A stretch of DNA of 64,000 nucleotides, from contig NC_060955.1 of NCBI RefSeq assembly GCF_910589235.1, forward strand, positions 12,916,837 through 12,980,836. The letters run 5' to 3'. This stretch comes from Vespa crabro. Taxonomy: Eukaryota > Arthropoda > Insecta > Hymenoptera > Vespidae. Shown here piece by piece: positions 1-14,208 of this stretch (positions are counted from its first letter, which is position 1; every line of letters begins with the position of its first letter). The position numbers were made by a program, and so were the translations under genes. The notes under the pieces were generated by a model. That model was not told where the DNA came from, ran no database searches, and was given only the letters and a program-made list of their open reading frames with translations.

Positions 1-3000
1 CGACACATGCGAATTTCTTTAATTGCAGAGATGTAATCGTGAAAGCATTTAACTAACTCGTACCACAGCTTGAGAATTGTTTCCAATCGATTCGGACATT
101 GTATTTCTGAAGATCAAACATCTATTTGATATTGGAATCGACGTTTTAACATTGTTTCTTATCGTATATACGTTTTTTCGTTCATAATGGCGTACCATCG
201 AAATACGAAATAATGAAATCTCATTCAAATTCAATTAGTTTATATTCTGTCGACGCAGAATAAAGATTACAACAAGAATATATCTTCCTGAATGTGTGTA
301 AATAGAAGTTTTAACATGAAAATTGTCGAAAAATGAGATCGACAAATGCGAATTTTGTTAAATGCTGAGATAAAATCGTGAACACATTGAAATTACTCGT
401 ACCAGAGTTTCAGAAATGTTTCCAATCAATTCGGACATTGTATTTCTGAAGATCAAACATTTATTTTATCTTGGAATCGACGTTATAACCTTGTTTCATA
501 TTTTATATACGATTATTAGCTCATAAAGAAGTATCATCGAAATACGAAATTTGAAATCTCAATCAATATCAATGCTTTTATATTCTATCGACGCAGAATA
601 TACAATGGAACAAGAACATAAGTTTGTCACTATGTGTAAATACGAGTTTTAACATGAATATTGTCGAAAATTGAGATCGACACATGCGAATTTCTTTAAT
701 TGCAGAGATGTAATCGTGAAACCATTGAACTTATTCGTACCACAGCTTGAGAAATGTTTCCAATCTATTCGGACATTGTATTTCTGAAGATCAAACATCC
801 ATTTTATATTGGAATCGACGTTATAACCTTGTTTCATATTTTATATACGATTATTAGCTCATAAAGAATTATCATCGAAATACGAAATTTGAAATCTCAA
901 TCAATATCAATGCTATTATGTTCTATCGACGCAGAATATACAATGGAACAAGATCATAAGTTTGTCACTATGTGTAAATACGAGATTCAACATGAATATT
1001 GTAGAAAAATGAGATCGACACATGCGAATTTCGTTAATTGCTGAGATTTAATCGTGAAAGCATTGAACTAACTCGTACCACAGCTTGAGAATTGTTTCCA
1101 ATCGATTCGGACATTGTATTTCTGAAGATCAAACATCTATTTTATCTTGGAATCGACGTTTTAACCTTGTGTCTTATCGTATATACGTTTTTTCGTTCAT
1201 AATGGCGTACCATCGAAATACGAAATAATGAAATCTCATTCAAATTCAATCAGTTTATATTCTGTCGACGCATAATAAAGATTACAACAAGAATATATCT
1301 TCCTGACTGTGTGTAAATAGAAGTTTTCACATGAAAATTGTCGAAAAATGAGATCGACAAATGCGAATTTTGTTAAATGCTGAGATAAAATCGTGAACAC
1401 AATGAAATTACTCGTACCACAGCTTCAGAAATGTTTCCAATCTATACGGACATTGTATTTCTGAAGATCAAACATTTATTTTATCTTGGAATCGACGTTA
1501 TAACCTTGTTTCATATGTTGTATACGATTATTAGCTCATAAAGAAGTATCATCGAAATACGAAATTTGAAATCTCAATCAATATCAATGCTTTTATATTC
1601 TATCGACGCAGAATATACAAAGGAACAAGAACATAAGTTTGTCACTATGTGTAAATACGAGTTTCAACATGAATATTGTAGAAAAATAAGATCGACACAT
1701 GCGAATTTCGTTAATTGCAGAGCTTCAATCGTGAAAACATTGAACTTACTCGTACCACAGCTTGAGAAATGTTTCCAACCGATTCGGACATTGTATTTCT
1801 GAAGATCATACATCCATTTTATCTTGGAATCGACGTTATAACCTTGTTTCATATGTTATATATGATTATTATCTCTTAAAGAAGTATCATCGAAATACGA
1901 AATTTGAAATCTCAATCAATATCAATGCTTTTATATTCTATCGACGCAGAATATACAATGGAACAAGAACATAAGTTTGTCACTATGTGTAAATACGAGT
2001 TTCAACATGAATATTGTAGAAAAATGAGATCGACACATGCGAATTTCGTTAATTGCAGAGCTTCAATCGTGAAAACATTGAACTTACTCGTACCACAGCT
2101 TGAGAAATGTTTCCAACCGATTCGGACATTGTATTTCTGAAGATCATACATCCATTTTATCTTGGAATCGACGTTATAACCTTGTTTCATATGTTATATA
2201 TGATTATTAGCTCTTAAAGAAGTATCATCGAAATACGAAATTTCAAATCTCAATCAATATCAATGCTTTTATATTCTATCGACGCAGAATATACAATGGA
2301 ACAAGAACATAAGTTTGTCACTATGTGTAAATACGAGTTTTAACATGAATATTGTCGAAAATTGAGATCGACACATGCGAATTTCTTTAATTGCAGAGAT
2401 GTAATCGTGAAATCATTGAACTTATTCGTACCACAGCTTGAGAAATGTTTCCAATCTATTCGGACATTGTATTTCTGAAGATCAAACATCCATTTTATAT
2501 TGGAATCGACGTTATAACCTTGTTTCATATTTTATATACGATTATTAGCTCATAAAGAATTATCATCGAAATACGAAATTTGAAATCTCAATCAATATCA
2601 ATGCTATTATATTCTATCGACGCAGAATATACAATGGAACAAGATCATAAGTTTGTCACTATGTGTAAATACGAGATTCAACATGAATATTGTAGAAAAA
2701 TGAGATCGACACATGCGAATTTCGTTAATTGCTGAGATTTAATCGTGAAAGCATTGAACTAACTCGTACCACAGCTTGAGAATTGTTTCCAATCGATTCG
2801 GACATTGTATTTCTGAAGATCAAACATCTATTTGATATTGGAATCGACGTTTTAACCTAGTTTCTTATCGTATATACTTTTTTTCGTTCATAATGGCGTA
2901 CCATCGAAATACGAAATAATGAAATCTCATTCAAATTCAATTAGTTTATATTCTGTCGACGCAGAATAAAGATTACAACAAGAATATATCTTCCTGACTG

Positions 3001-3721
3001 TGTGTAAATAGAAGTTTTAACATGAAAATTGTCGAAAAATGAGATCGACAAATGCGAATTTTGTTAAATGCTGAGATAAAATCGTGAACACATTGAAATT
3101 ACTCGTACCACAGCTTCAGAAATGTTTCCAATCAATTTGGACATTGTATTTCTGAAGATCAAACATTTATTTTATCTTGGAATCGACGTTATAACCTTGT
3201 TTCATATTTTATATACGATTATTAGCTCATAAAGAAGTATCATCGAAATACGAAATTTGAAATCTCAATCAATATCAATGCTTTTATATTCTATCGACGC
3301 AGAATATACAAAGGAACAAGAACATAAGTTTGTCACTATGTGTAAATACGAGTTTCAACATGAATATTGTAGAAAAATAAGATCGACACATGCGAATTTC
3401 GTTAATTGCAGAGCTTCAATCGTGAAAACATTGAACTTACTCGTACCACAGCTTGAGAAATGTTTCCAACCGATTCGGACATTGTATTTCTGAAGATCAT
3501 ACATCCATTTTATCTTGGAATCGACGTTATAACCTTGTTTCATATGTTATATATGATTATTATCTCTTAAAGAAGTATCATCGAAATACGAAATTTGAAA
3601 TCTCAATCAATATCAATGCTTTTATATTCTATCGACGCAGAATATACAATGGAACAAGAACATAAGTTTGTCACTATGTGTAAATACGAGTTTTAACATG
3701 AATATTGTCGAAAATTGAGAT
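1..3721 (+). repeat. Irregular 11-monomer segment, left block
   Basis: Monomer starts: 1, 340, 678, 1016, 1355, 1693, 2031, 2369, 2707, 3046, 3384. In HOR letters the order is X, D, G, H, I, E, E, B, A, D, E. X is a hybrid with a B/G-like head (ctttaattgcagagatg, then gcatttaac) and an A-type remainder. The D copy at 340 carries ccagagtttcag where most copies have ccacagcttcag. E copies at 1693 and 3384 share the private words aaaaataagatcg and attattatctctt, so 1566-1990 and 3257-3681 are copies of each other, 1,691 bp apart. No ABCDEFGHIJ order is present. Confidence 0.9.
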
Positions 3722-5413
3722 CGACACATGCGAATTTCTTTAATTGCAGAGATGTAATCGTGAAAGCATTTAACTAACTCGTACCACAGCTTGAGAATTG
3801 TTTCCAATCGATTCGGACATTGTATTTCTGAAGATCAAACATCTATTTGATATTGGAATCGACGTTTTAACATTGTTTCTTATCGTATATACGTTTTTTC
3901 GTTCATAATGGCGTACCATCGAAATACGAAATAATGAAATCTCATTCAAATTCAATTAGTTTATATTCTGTCGACGCAGAATAAAGATTACAACAAGAAT
4001 ATATCTTCCTGAATGTGTGTAAATAGAAGTTTTAACATGAAAATTGTCGAAAAATGAGATCGACAAATGCGAATTTTGTTAAATGCTGAGATAAAATCGT
4101 GAACACATTGAAATTACTCGTACCAGAGTTTCAGAAATGTTTCCAATCAATTCGGACATTGTATTTCTGAAGATCAAACATTTATTTTATCTTGGAATCG
4201 ACGTTATAACCTTGTTTCATATTTTATATACGATTATTAGCTCATAAAGAAGTATCATCGAAATACGAAATTTGAAATCTCAATCAATATCAATGCTTTT
4301 ATATTCTATCGACGCAGAATATACAATGGAACAAGAACATAAGTTTGTCACTATGTGTAAATACGAGTTTTAACATGAATATTGTCGAAAATTGAGATCG
4401 ACACATGCGAATTTCTTTAATTGCAGAGATGTAATCGTGAAACCATTGAACTTATTCGTACCACAGCTTGAGAAATGTTTCCAATCTATTCGGACATTGT
4501 ATTTCTGAAGATCAAACATCCATTTTATATTGGAATCGACGTTATAACCTTGTTTCATATTTTATATACGATTATTAGCTCATAAAGAATTATCATCGAA
4601 ATACGAAATTTGAAATCTCAATCAATATCAATGCTATTATGTTCTATCGACGCAGAATATACAATGGAACAAGATCATAAGTTTGTCACTATGTGTAAAT
4701 ACGAGATTCAACATGAATATTGTAGAAAAATGAGATCGACACATGCGAATTTCGTTAATTGCTGAGATTTAATCGTGAAAGCATTGAACTAACTCGTACC
4801 ACAGCTTGAGAATTGTTTCCAATCGATTCGGACATTGTATTTCTGAAGATCAAACATCTATTTGATATTGGAATCGACGTTTTAACCTTGTTTCTTATCG
4901 TATATACGTTTTTTCGTTCATAATGGCGTACCATCGAAATACGAAATAATGAAATCTCATTCAAATTCAATTAGTTTATATTCTGTCGACGCAGAATAAA
5001 GATTACAACAAGAATATATCTTCCTGACTGTGTGTAAATAGAAGTTTTAACATGAAAATTGTCGAAAAATGAGATCGACACATTCGAATTTCTTTAATTG
5101 CAGAGATGTAATCGTGAAATCATTGAACTTATTCGTACCACAGCTTGAGAAATGTTTCCAATCTATTCGGACATTGTATTTCTGAAGATCAAACATCCAT
5201 TTTATATTGGAATCGACGTTATAACCTTGTTTCATATTTTATATACGATTATTAGCTCATAAAGAATTATCATCGAAATACGAAATTTGAAATCTCAATC
5301 AATATCAATGCTATTATATTCTATCGACGCAGAATATACAATGGAACAAGATCATAAGTTTGTCACTATGTGTAAATACGAGATTCAACATGAATATTGT
5401 AGAAAAATGAGAT
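3722..5413 (+). repeat. 1,692-bp 5-monomer segment X-D-G-A-B
   Basis: Monomer starts: 3722, 4061, 4399, 4737, 5076. The first 1,142 bases match 1-1142 with no difference seen by eye. Divergence begins where H in the first copy is replaced by A (ctattttatcttgg versus ctatttgatattgg). The A-B pair at 4737-5413, including the cgacacattcg start of B, has the same order as the start of the 10-mer HOR. Confidence 0.9.
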
Positions 5414-6428
5414 CGACACATGCGAATTTCGTTAATTGCAGAGATGTAATCGTGAAAGCATTTAACTAACTCGTACCACAGCTTGAGAATTGTTTCCAAT
5501 CGATTCGGACATTGTATTTCTGAAGATCAAACATCTATTTGATATTGGAATCGACGTTTTAACATTGTTTCTTATCGTATATACGTTTTTTCGTTCATAA
5601 TGGCGTACCATCGAAATACGAAATAATGAAATCTCATTCAAATTCAATTAGTTTATATTCTGTCGACGCAGAATAAAGATTACAACAAGAATATATCTTC
5701 CTGAATGTGTGTAAATAGAAGTTTTAACATGAAAATTGTCGAAAAATGAGATCGACAAATGCGAATTTTGTTAAATGCTGAGATAAAATCGTGAACACAT
5801 TGAAATTACTCGTACCAGAGTTTCAGAAATGTTTCCAATCAATTCGGACATTGTATTTCTGAAGATCAAACATTTATTTTATCTTGGAATCGACGTTATA
5901 ACCTTGTTTCATATTTTATATACGATTATTAGCTCATAAAGAAGTATCATCGAAATACGAAATTTGAAATCTCAATCAATATCAATGCTTTTATATTCTA
6001 TCGACGCAGAATATACAATGGAACAAGAACATAAGTTTGTCACTATGTGTAAATACGAGTTTTAACATGAATATTGTCGAAAATTGAGATCGACACATGC
6101 GAATTTCTTTAATTGCAGAGATGTAATCGTGAAACCATTGAACTTATTCGTACCACAGCTTGAGAAATGTTTCCAATCTATTCGGACATTGTATTTCTGA
6201 AGATCAAACATCCATTTTATATTGGAATCGACGTTATAACCTTGTTTCATATTTTATATACGATTATTAGCTCATAAAGAATTATCATCGAAATACGAAA
6301 TTTGAAATCTCAATCAATATCAATGCTATTATGTTCTATCGACGCAGAATATACAATGGAACAAGATCATAAGTTTGTCACTATGTGTAAATACGAGATT
6401 CAACATGAATATTGTAGAAAAATGAGAT
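5414..6428 (+). repeat. 1,015-bp trimer X-D-G
   Basis: Monomer starts: 5414, 5753, 6091. Third occurrence of the X-D-G trimer seen at 1 and 3722. It continues into H and I as at 1016, so 1-1667 and 5414-7080 match with only two differences seen (18 versus 5431, and 1446 versus 6859). X hybrids occur nowhere else in the window. Confidence 0.9.
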
Positions 6429-7781
6429 CGACACATGCGAATTTCGTTAATTGCTGAGATTTAATCGTGAAAGCATTGAACTAACTCGTACCACAGCTTG
6501 AGAATTGTTTCCAATCGATTCGGACATTGTATTTCTGAAGATCAAACATCTATTTTATCTTGGAATCGACGTTTTAACCTTGTGTCTTATCGTATATACG
6601 TTTTTTCGTTCATAATGGCGTACCATCGAAATACGAAATAATGAAATCTCATTCAAATTCAATCAGTTTATATTCTGTCGACGCATAATAAAGATTACAA
6701 CAAGAATATATCTTCCTGACTGTGTGTAAATAGAAGTTTTCACATGAAAATTGTCGAAAAATGAGATCGACAAATGCGAATTTTGTTAAATGCTGAGATA
6801 AAATCGTGAACACAATGAAATTACTCGTACCACAGCTTCAGAAATGTTTCCAATCTATTCGGACATTGTATTTCTGAAGATCAAACATTTATTTTATCTT
6901 GGAATCGACGTTATAACCTTGTTTCATATGTTGTATACGATTATTAGCTCATAAAGAAGTATCATCGAAATACGAAATTTGAAATCTCAATCAATATCAA
7001 TGCTTTTATATTCTATCGACGCAGAATATACAAAGGAACAAGAACATAAGTTTGTCACTATGTGTAAATACGAGTTTCACCATGAATATTGTAGAAAAAT
7101 GAGATCGACACATGCGAATTTTGTTAAATGCTGAGATAAAATCGTGTACACATTGAAATTACTCGTACCACAGCTTCAGAAATGTTTCCAATCTATTCGG
7201 ACATTGTATTTCTGAAGATCGAACATTTATTTTATCTTGGAATCGACGTTATAACCTTGTTTCATATGTTATATATGATTATTAGCTCTTAAAGAAGTAT
7301 CATCGAAATACGAAATTTCAAATCTCAATCAATATCAATGCTTTTATATTCTATCGACGCAGAATATACAATGGAACAAGAACATAAGTTTGTCACTATG
7401 TGTAAATACGAGTTTTAACATGAATATTGTCGAAAATTGAGATCGACACATGCGAATTTCTTTAATTGCAGAGATGTAATCGTGAAATCATTGAACTTAT
7501 TCGTACCACAGCTTGAGAAATGTTTCCAATCTATTCGGACATTGTATTTCTGAAGATCAAACATCCATTTTATATTGGAATCGACGTTATAACCTTGTTT
7601 CATATGTTATATACGATTATTAGCTCATAAAGAAGTATCATCGAAATACGAAATTTGAAATCTCAATCAATATCAATGCTTTTATATTCTATCGACGCAG
7701 AATATACAAAGGAACAAGAACATAAGTTTGTCACTATGTGTAAATACGAGTTTCAACATGAATATTGTAGAAAAATGAGAT
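6429..7781 (+). repeat. 1,353-bp 4-mer H-I-J-B*
   Basis: Monomer starts: 6429, 6768, 7106, 7444. J here has an F-like second half. B* has a B-type head (aatcattgaac) and an E-like second half (atgttatatacg, caaaggaacaag, gtttcaacatg). The same four monomers follow directly at 7782-9134, with a small number of base changes. Confidence 0.88.
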
Positions 7782-8796
7782 CGACACATGCGAATTTCGT
7801 TAATTGCTGAGATTTAATCGTGAAAGCATTGAACTAACTCGTACCACAGCTTGAGAATTGTTTCCAATCGATTCGGACATTGTATTTCTGAAGATCAAAC
7901 ATCTATTTTATCTTGGAATCGACGTTTTAACCTTGTGTCTTATCGTATATACGTTTTTTCGTTCATAATGGCGTACCATCGAAATACGAAATAATGAAAT
8001 CTCATTCAAATTCAATCAGTTTATATTCTGTCGACGCATAATAAAGATTACAACAAGAATATATCTTCCTGACTGTGTGTAAATAGAAGTTTTCACATGA
8101 AAATTGTCGAAAAATGAGATCGACAAATGCGAATTTTGTTAAATGCTGAGATAAAATCGTGAACACAATGAAATTACTCGTACCACAGCTTCAGAAATGT
8201 TTCCAATCTATTCGGACATTGTATTTCTGAAGATCAAACATTTATTTTATCTTGGAATCGACGTTATAACCTTGTTTCATATGTTGTATACGATTATTAG
8301 CTCATAAAGAAGTATCATCGAAATACGAAATTTGAAATCTCAATCAATATCAATGCTTTTATATTCTATCGACGCAGAATATACAAAGGAACAAGAACAT
8401 AAGTTTGTCACTATGTGTAAATACGAGTTTCACCATGAATATTGTAGAAAAATGAGATCGACACATGCGAATTTTGTTAAATGCTGAGATAAAATCGTGT
8501 ACACATTGAAATTACTCGTACCACAGCTTCAGAAATGTTTCCAATCTATTCGGACATTGTATTTCTGAAGATCGAACATTTATTTTATCTTGGAATCGAC
8601 GTTATAACCTTGTTTCATATGTTATATACGATTATTAGCTCTTAAAGAAGTATCATCGAAATACGAAATTTCAAATCTCAATCAATATCAATGCTTTTAT
8701 ATTCTATCGACGCAGAATATACAATGGAACAAGAACATAAGTTTGTCACTATGTGTAAATACGAGTTTTAACATGAATATTGTCGAAAATTGAGAT
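7782..8796 (+). repeat. 1,015-bp trimer H-I-J
   Basis: Monomer starts: 7782, 8121, 8459. Together with the B* monomer at 8797 this is the second tandem copy of the 4-mer at 6429-7781. It reads gttatatacg at the place where the first copy has gttatatatg. Confidence 0.88.
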
Positions 8797-10825
8797 CGAC
8801 ACATGCGAATTTCTTTAATTGCAGAGATGTAATCGTGAAATCATTGAACTAATTCGTACCACAGCTTGAGAAATGTTTCCAATCTATTCGGACATTGTAT
8901 TTCTGAAGATCAAACATCCATTTTATATTGGAATCGACGTTATAACCTTGTTTCATATGTTATATACGATTATTAGCTCATAAAGAAGTATCATCGAAAT
9001 ACGAAATTTGAAATCTCAATCAATATCAATGCTTTTATATTCTATCGACGCAGAATATACAAAGGAACAAGAACATAAGTTTGTCACTATGTGTAAATAC
9101 GAGTTTCAACATGAATATTGTAGAAAAATGAGATCGACACATGCGAATTTTGTTAAATGCTGAGATAAAATCGTGTACACATTGAAATTACTCGTACCAC
9201 AGCTTGAGAAATGTTTCCAACCGATTCGGACATTGTATTTCTGAAGATCAAACATCCATTTTATCTTGGAATCGACGTTATAACCTTGTTTCATATGTTA
9301 TATACGATTATTAGCTCTTAAAGAATTATCATCGAAATACGAAATTTCAAATCTCAATCAATATCAATGCTTTTATATTCTATCGACGCAGAATATACAA
9401 TGGAACAAGAACATAAGTTTGTCACTATGTGTAAATACGAGTTTTAACATGAATATTGTCGAAAATTGAGATCGACACATGCGAATTTCGTTAATTGCAG
9501 AGATGTAATCGTGAAACCATTGAACTTATTCGTACCACAGCTTGAGAAATGTTTCCAATCTATTCGGACATTGTATTTCTGAAGATCAAACATCCATTTT
9601 ATATTGGAATCGACGTTATAACCTTGTTTCATATTTTATATACGATTATTAGCTCATAAAGAAGTATCATCGAAATACGAAATTTGAAATCTCAATCAAT
9701 ATCAATGCTATTATGTTCTATCGACGCAGAATATACAATGGAACAAGATCATAAGTTTGTCACTATGTGTAAATACGAGATTCAACATGAATATTGTAGA
9801 AAAATGAGATCGACACATGCGAATTTCGTTAATTGCTGAGATTTAATCGTGAATGCATTGAACTAACTCGTACCACAGCTTGAGAATTGTTTCCAATCGA
9901 TTCGGACATTGTATTTCTGAAGATCAAACATCTATTTTATCTTGGAATCGACGTTTTAACCTTGTGTCTTATCGTATATACGTTTTTTCGTTCATAATGG
10001 CGTACCATCGAAATACGAAATAATGAAATCTCATTCAAATTCAATCAGTTTATATTCTGTCGACGCATAATAAAGATTACAACAAGAATATATCTTCCTG
10101 ACTGTGTGTAAATAGAAGTTTTCACATGAAAATTGTCGAAAAATGAGATCGACAAATGCGAATTTTGTTAAATGCTGAGATAAAATCGTGAACACAATGA
10201 AATTACTCGTACCACAGCTTCAGAAATGTTTCCAATCTATTCGGACATTGTATTTCTGAAGATCAAACATTTATTTTATCTTGGAATCGACGTTATAACC
10301 TTGTTTCATATGTTGTATACGATTATTAGCTCATAAAGAAGTATCATCGAAATACGAAATTTGAAATCTCAATCAATATCAATGCTTTTATATTCTATCG
10401 ACGCAGAATATACAAAGGAACAAGAACATAAGTTTGTCACTATGTGTAAATACGAGTTTCACCATGAATATTGTAGAAAAATGAGATCGACACATGCGAA
10501 TTTTGTTAAATGCTGAGATAAAATCGTGTACACATTGAAATTACTCGTACCACAGCTTCAGAAATGTTTCCAATCTATTCGGACATTGTATTTCTGAAGA
10601 TCGAACATTTATTTTATCTTGGAATCGACGTTATAACCTTGTTTCATATGTTGTATACGATTATTAGCTCATAAAGAAGTATCATCGAAATACGAAATTT
10701 GAAATCTCAATCAATATCAATGCTTTTATATTCTATCGACGCAGAATATACAAAGGAACAAGAACATAAGTTTGTCACTATGTGTAAATACGAGTTTCAA
10801 CATGAATATTGTAGAAAAATGAGAT
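8797..10825 (+). repeat. 2,029-bp 6-mer B*-F-G-H-I-J
   Basis: Monomer starts: 8797, 9135, 9473, 9811, 10150, 10488. The same 6-mer recurs at 11841-13869 and 28414-30442. The B* here has the private change gaactaattcg. The G at 9473 reads ttcgttaattgcagag instead of ttctttaattgcagag. Confidence 0.88.
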
Positions 10826-11840
10826 CGACACATGCGAATTTCGTTAATTGCTGAGATTTAATCGTGAAAGCATTGAACTAACTCGTACCACAGCTTGAGA
10901 ATTGTTTCCAATCGATTCGGACATTGTATTTCTGAAGATCAAACATCTATTTTATCTTGGAATCGACGTTTTAACCTTGTGTCTTATCGTATATACGTTT
11001 TTTCGTTCATAATGGCGTACCATCGAAATACGAAATAATGAAATCTCATTCAAATTCAATCAGTTTATATTCTGTCGACGCATAATAAAGATTACAACAA
11101 GAATATATCTTCCTGACTGTGTGTAAATAGAAGTTTTCACATGAAAATTGTCGAAAAATGAGATCGACAAATGCGAATTTTGTTAAATGCTGAGATAAAA
11201 TCGTGAACACAATGAAATTACTCGTACCACAGCTTCAGAAATGTTTCCAATCTATTCGGACATTGTATTTCTGAAGATCAAACATTTATTTTATCTTGGA
11301 ATCGACGTTATAACCTTGTTTCATATGTTGTATACGATTATTAGCTCATAAAGAAGTATCATCGAAATACGAAATTTGAAATCTCAATCAATATCAATGC
11401 TTTTATATTCTATCGACGCAGAATATACAAAGGAACAAGAACATAAGTTTGTCACTATGTGTAAATACGAGTTTCACCATGAATATTGTAGAAAAATGAG
11501 ATCGACACATGCGAATTTTGTTAAATGCTGAGATAAAATCGTGTACACATTGAAATTACTCGTACCACAGCTTCAGAAATGTTTCCAATCTATTCGGACA
11601 TTGTATTTCTGAAGATCGAACATTTATTTTATCTTGGAATCGACGTTATAACCTTGTTTCATATGTTATATATGATTATTAGCTCTTAAAGAAGTATCAT
11701 CGAAATACGAAATTTCAAATCTCAATCAATATCAATGCTTTTATATTCTATCGACGCAGAATATACAATGGAACAAGAACATAAGTTTGTCACTATGTGT
11801 AAATACGAGTTTTAACATGAATATTGTCGAAAATTGAGAT
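10826..11840 (+). repeat. 1,015-bp trimer H-I-J
   Basis: Monomer starts: 10826, 11165, 11503. Directly follows another H-I-J trimer at 9811-10825, so H-I-J is present here as a tandem pair. The junction monomer J at 10488 has a J/I-type tail (gttgtatacg, gagtttcaacatg). Confidence 0.88.
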
Positions 11841-13869
11841 CGACACATGCGAATTTCTTTAATTGCAGAGATGTAATCGTGAAATCATTGAACTTATTCG
11901 TACCACAGCTTGAGAAATGTTTCCAATCTATTCGGACATTGTATTTCTGAAGATCAAACATCCATTTTATATTGGAATCGACGTTATAACCTTGTTTCAT
12001 ATGTTATATACGATTATTAGCTCATAAAGAAGTATCATCGAAATACGAAATTTGAAATCTCAATCAATATCAATGCTTTTATATTCTATCGACGCAGAAT
12101 ATACAAAGGAACAAGAACATAAGTTTGTCACTATGTGTAAATACGAGTTTCAACATGAATATTGTAGAAAAATGAGATCGACACATGCGAATTTTGTTAA
12201 ATGCTGAGATAAAATCGTGTACACATTGAAATTACTCGTACCACAGCTTGCGAAATGTTTCCAACCGATTCGGACATTGTATTTCTGAAGATCATACATC
12301 CATTTTATCTTGGAATCGACGTTATAACCTTGTTTCATATGTTATATATGATTATTAGCTCTTAAAGAAGTATCATCGAAATACGAAATTTCAAATCTCA
12401 ATCAATATCAATGCTTTTATATTCTATCGACGCAGAATATACAATGGAACAAGAACATAAGTTTGTCACTATGTGTAAATACGAGTTTTAACATGAATAT
12501 TGTCGAAAATTGAGATCGACACATGCGAATTTCTTTAATTGCAGAGATGTAATCGTGAAACCATTGAACTTATTCGTACCACAGCTTGAGAAATGTTTCC
12601 AATCTATTCGGACATTGTATTTCTGAAGATCAAACATCCATTTTATATTGGAATCGACGTTATAACCTTGTTTCATATTTTATATACGATTATTAGCTCA
12701 TAAAGAATTATCATCGAAATACGAAATTTGAAATCTCAATCAATATCAATGCTATTATGTTCTATCGACGCAGAATATACAATGGAACAAGATCATAAGT
12801 TTGTCACTATGTGTAAATACGAGTTTCAACATGAATATTGTAGAAAAATGAGATCGACACATGCGAATTTCGTTAATTGCTGAGATTTAATCGTGAATGC
12901 ATTGAACTAACTCGTACCACAGCTTGAGAATTGTTTCCAATCGATTCGGACATTGTATTTCTGAAGATCAAACATCTATTTTATCTTGGAATCGACGTTT
13001 TAACCTTGTGTCTTATCGTATATACGTTTTTTCGTTCATAATGGCGTACCATCGAAATACGAAATAATGAAATCTCATTCAAATTCAATCAGTTTATATT
13101 CTGTCGACGCATAATAAAGATTACAACAAGAATATATCTTCCTGACTGTGTGTAAATAGAAGTTTTCACATGAAAATTGTCGAAAAATGAGATCGACAAA
13201 TGCGAATTTTGTTAAATGCTGAGATAAAATCGTGAACACAATGAAATTACTCGTACCACAGCTTCAGAAATGTTTCCAATCTATTCGGACATTGTATTTC
13301 TGAAGATCAAACATTTATTTTATCTTGGAATCGACGTTATAACCTTGTTTCATATGTTGTATACGATTATTAGCTCATAAAGAAGTATCATCGAAATACG
13401 AAATTTGAAATCTCAATCAATATCAATGCTTTTATATTCTATCGACGCAGAATATACAATGGAACAAGAACATAAGTTTGTCACTATGTGTAAATACGAG
13501 TTTCACCATGAATATTGTAGAAAAATGAGATCGACACATGCGAATTTTGTTAAATGCTGAGATAAAATCGTGTACACATTGAAATTACTCGTACCACAGC
13601 TTCAGAAATGTTTCCAATCTATTCGGACATTGTATTTCTGAAGATCGAACATTTATTTTATCTTGGAATCGACGTTATAACCTTGTTTCATATGTTGTAT
13701 ACGATTATTAGCTCATAAAGAAGTATCATCGAAATACGAAATTTGAAATCTCAATCAATATCAATGCTTTTATATTCTATCGACTCAGAATATACAAAGG
13801 AACAAGAACATAAGTTTGTCACTATGTGTAAATACGAGATTCAACATGAATATTGTAGAAAAATGAGAT
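11841..13869 (+). repeat. 2,029-bp 6-mer B*-F-G-H-I-J
   Basis: Monomer starts: 11841, 12179, 12517, 12855, 13194, 13532. Second copy of the 6-mer, 3,044 bp (nine monomers) downstream of the copy at 8797. F at 12179 has a private agcttgcgaaatg. The last J carries tcgactcagaat, the marker of the J-to-A junction that starts the regular HOR region at 13870. Confidence 0.88.
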
Positions 13870-14208
13870 CGACACATGCGAATTTCGTTAATTGCTGAGA
13901 TTTAATCGTGAAAGCATTGAACTAACTCGTACCACAGCTTGAGAATTGTTTCCAATCGATTCGGACATTGTATTTCTGAAGATCAAACATCTATTTGATA
14001 TTGGAATCGACGTTTTAACCTTGTTTCTTATCGTATATACGTTTTTTCGTTCATAATGGCGTACCATCGAAATACGAAATAATGAAATCTCATTCAAATT
14101 CAATTAGTTTATATTCTGTCGACGCAGAATAAAGATTACAACAAGAATATATCTTCCTGACTGTGTGTAAATAGAAGTTTTAACATGAAAATTGTCGAAA
14201 AATGAGAT
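13870..14208 (+). repeat. Reference HOR monomer A (339 bp)
   Basis: First position of the 10-mer, from the 339-bp family (A, C, H). Its head reads gttaattgctgagatttaatc. Diagnostic words are ctatttgatattgg, ttttaaccttgtttctt, the palindrome cgtatatacg, the T-tract cgttttttcg, caattagttt and gcagaataaag. The second half differs strongly from the 338-bp family while the first half is close to it. The following monomer B always begins after this monomer's gttttaacatgaaaattg tail. Confidence 0.93.
14032..14041. other. 10-bp perfect palindrome in the A/C/H family
   Basis: The sequence cgtatatacg is its own reverse complement and is followed closely by a T6 tract (cgttttttcg). It occurs at the same offset (about 162) in the A, C and H monomers, roughly 60 times in the window. 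The 338-bp family has ttatatacg, ttatatatg or ttgtatacg there. Function unknown. Confidence 0.55.

Noticed and set aside
649..837. Minus-strand 62-codon open frames, about 60 copies across the window
   Set aside because: They straddle monomer boundaries at a fixed offset and their amino-acid differences follow monomer class. There is no sign of selection on protein and no recognisable domain.
678..1015. Internal duplication of the monomer (two ~169-bp halves)
   Set aside because: atcgacg words recur at offsets 0, 138 and 250, but the spacing is unequal and the flanking sequence does not align. No convincing half-monomer repeat.
13888..14103. Minus-strand 71-codon and 61-codon open frames in A/C/X monomers
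   Set aside because: Present once per monomer of that family. Changes between copies are neutral-looking, and the frame is interrupted in other classes. No gene evidence.
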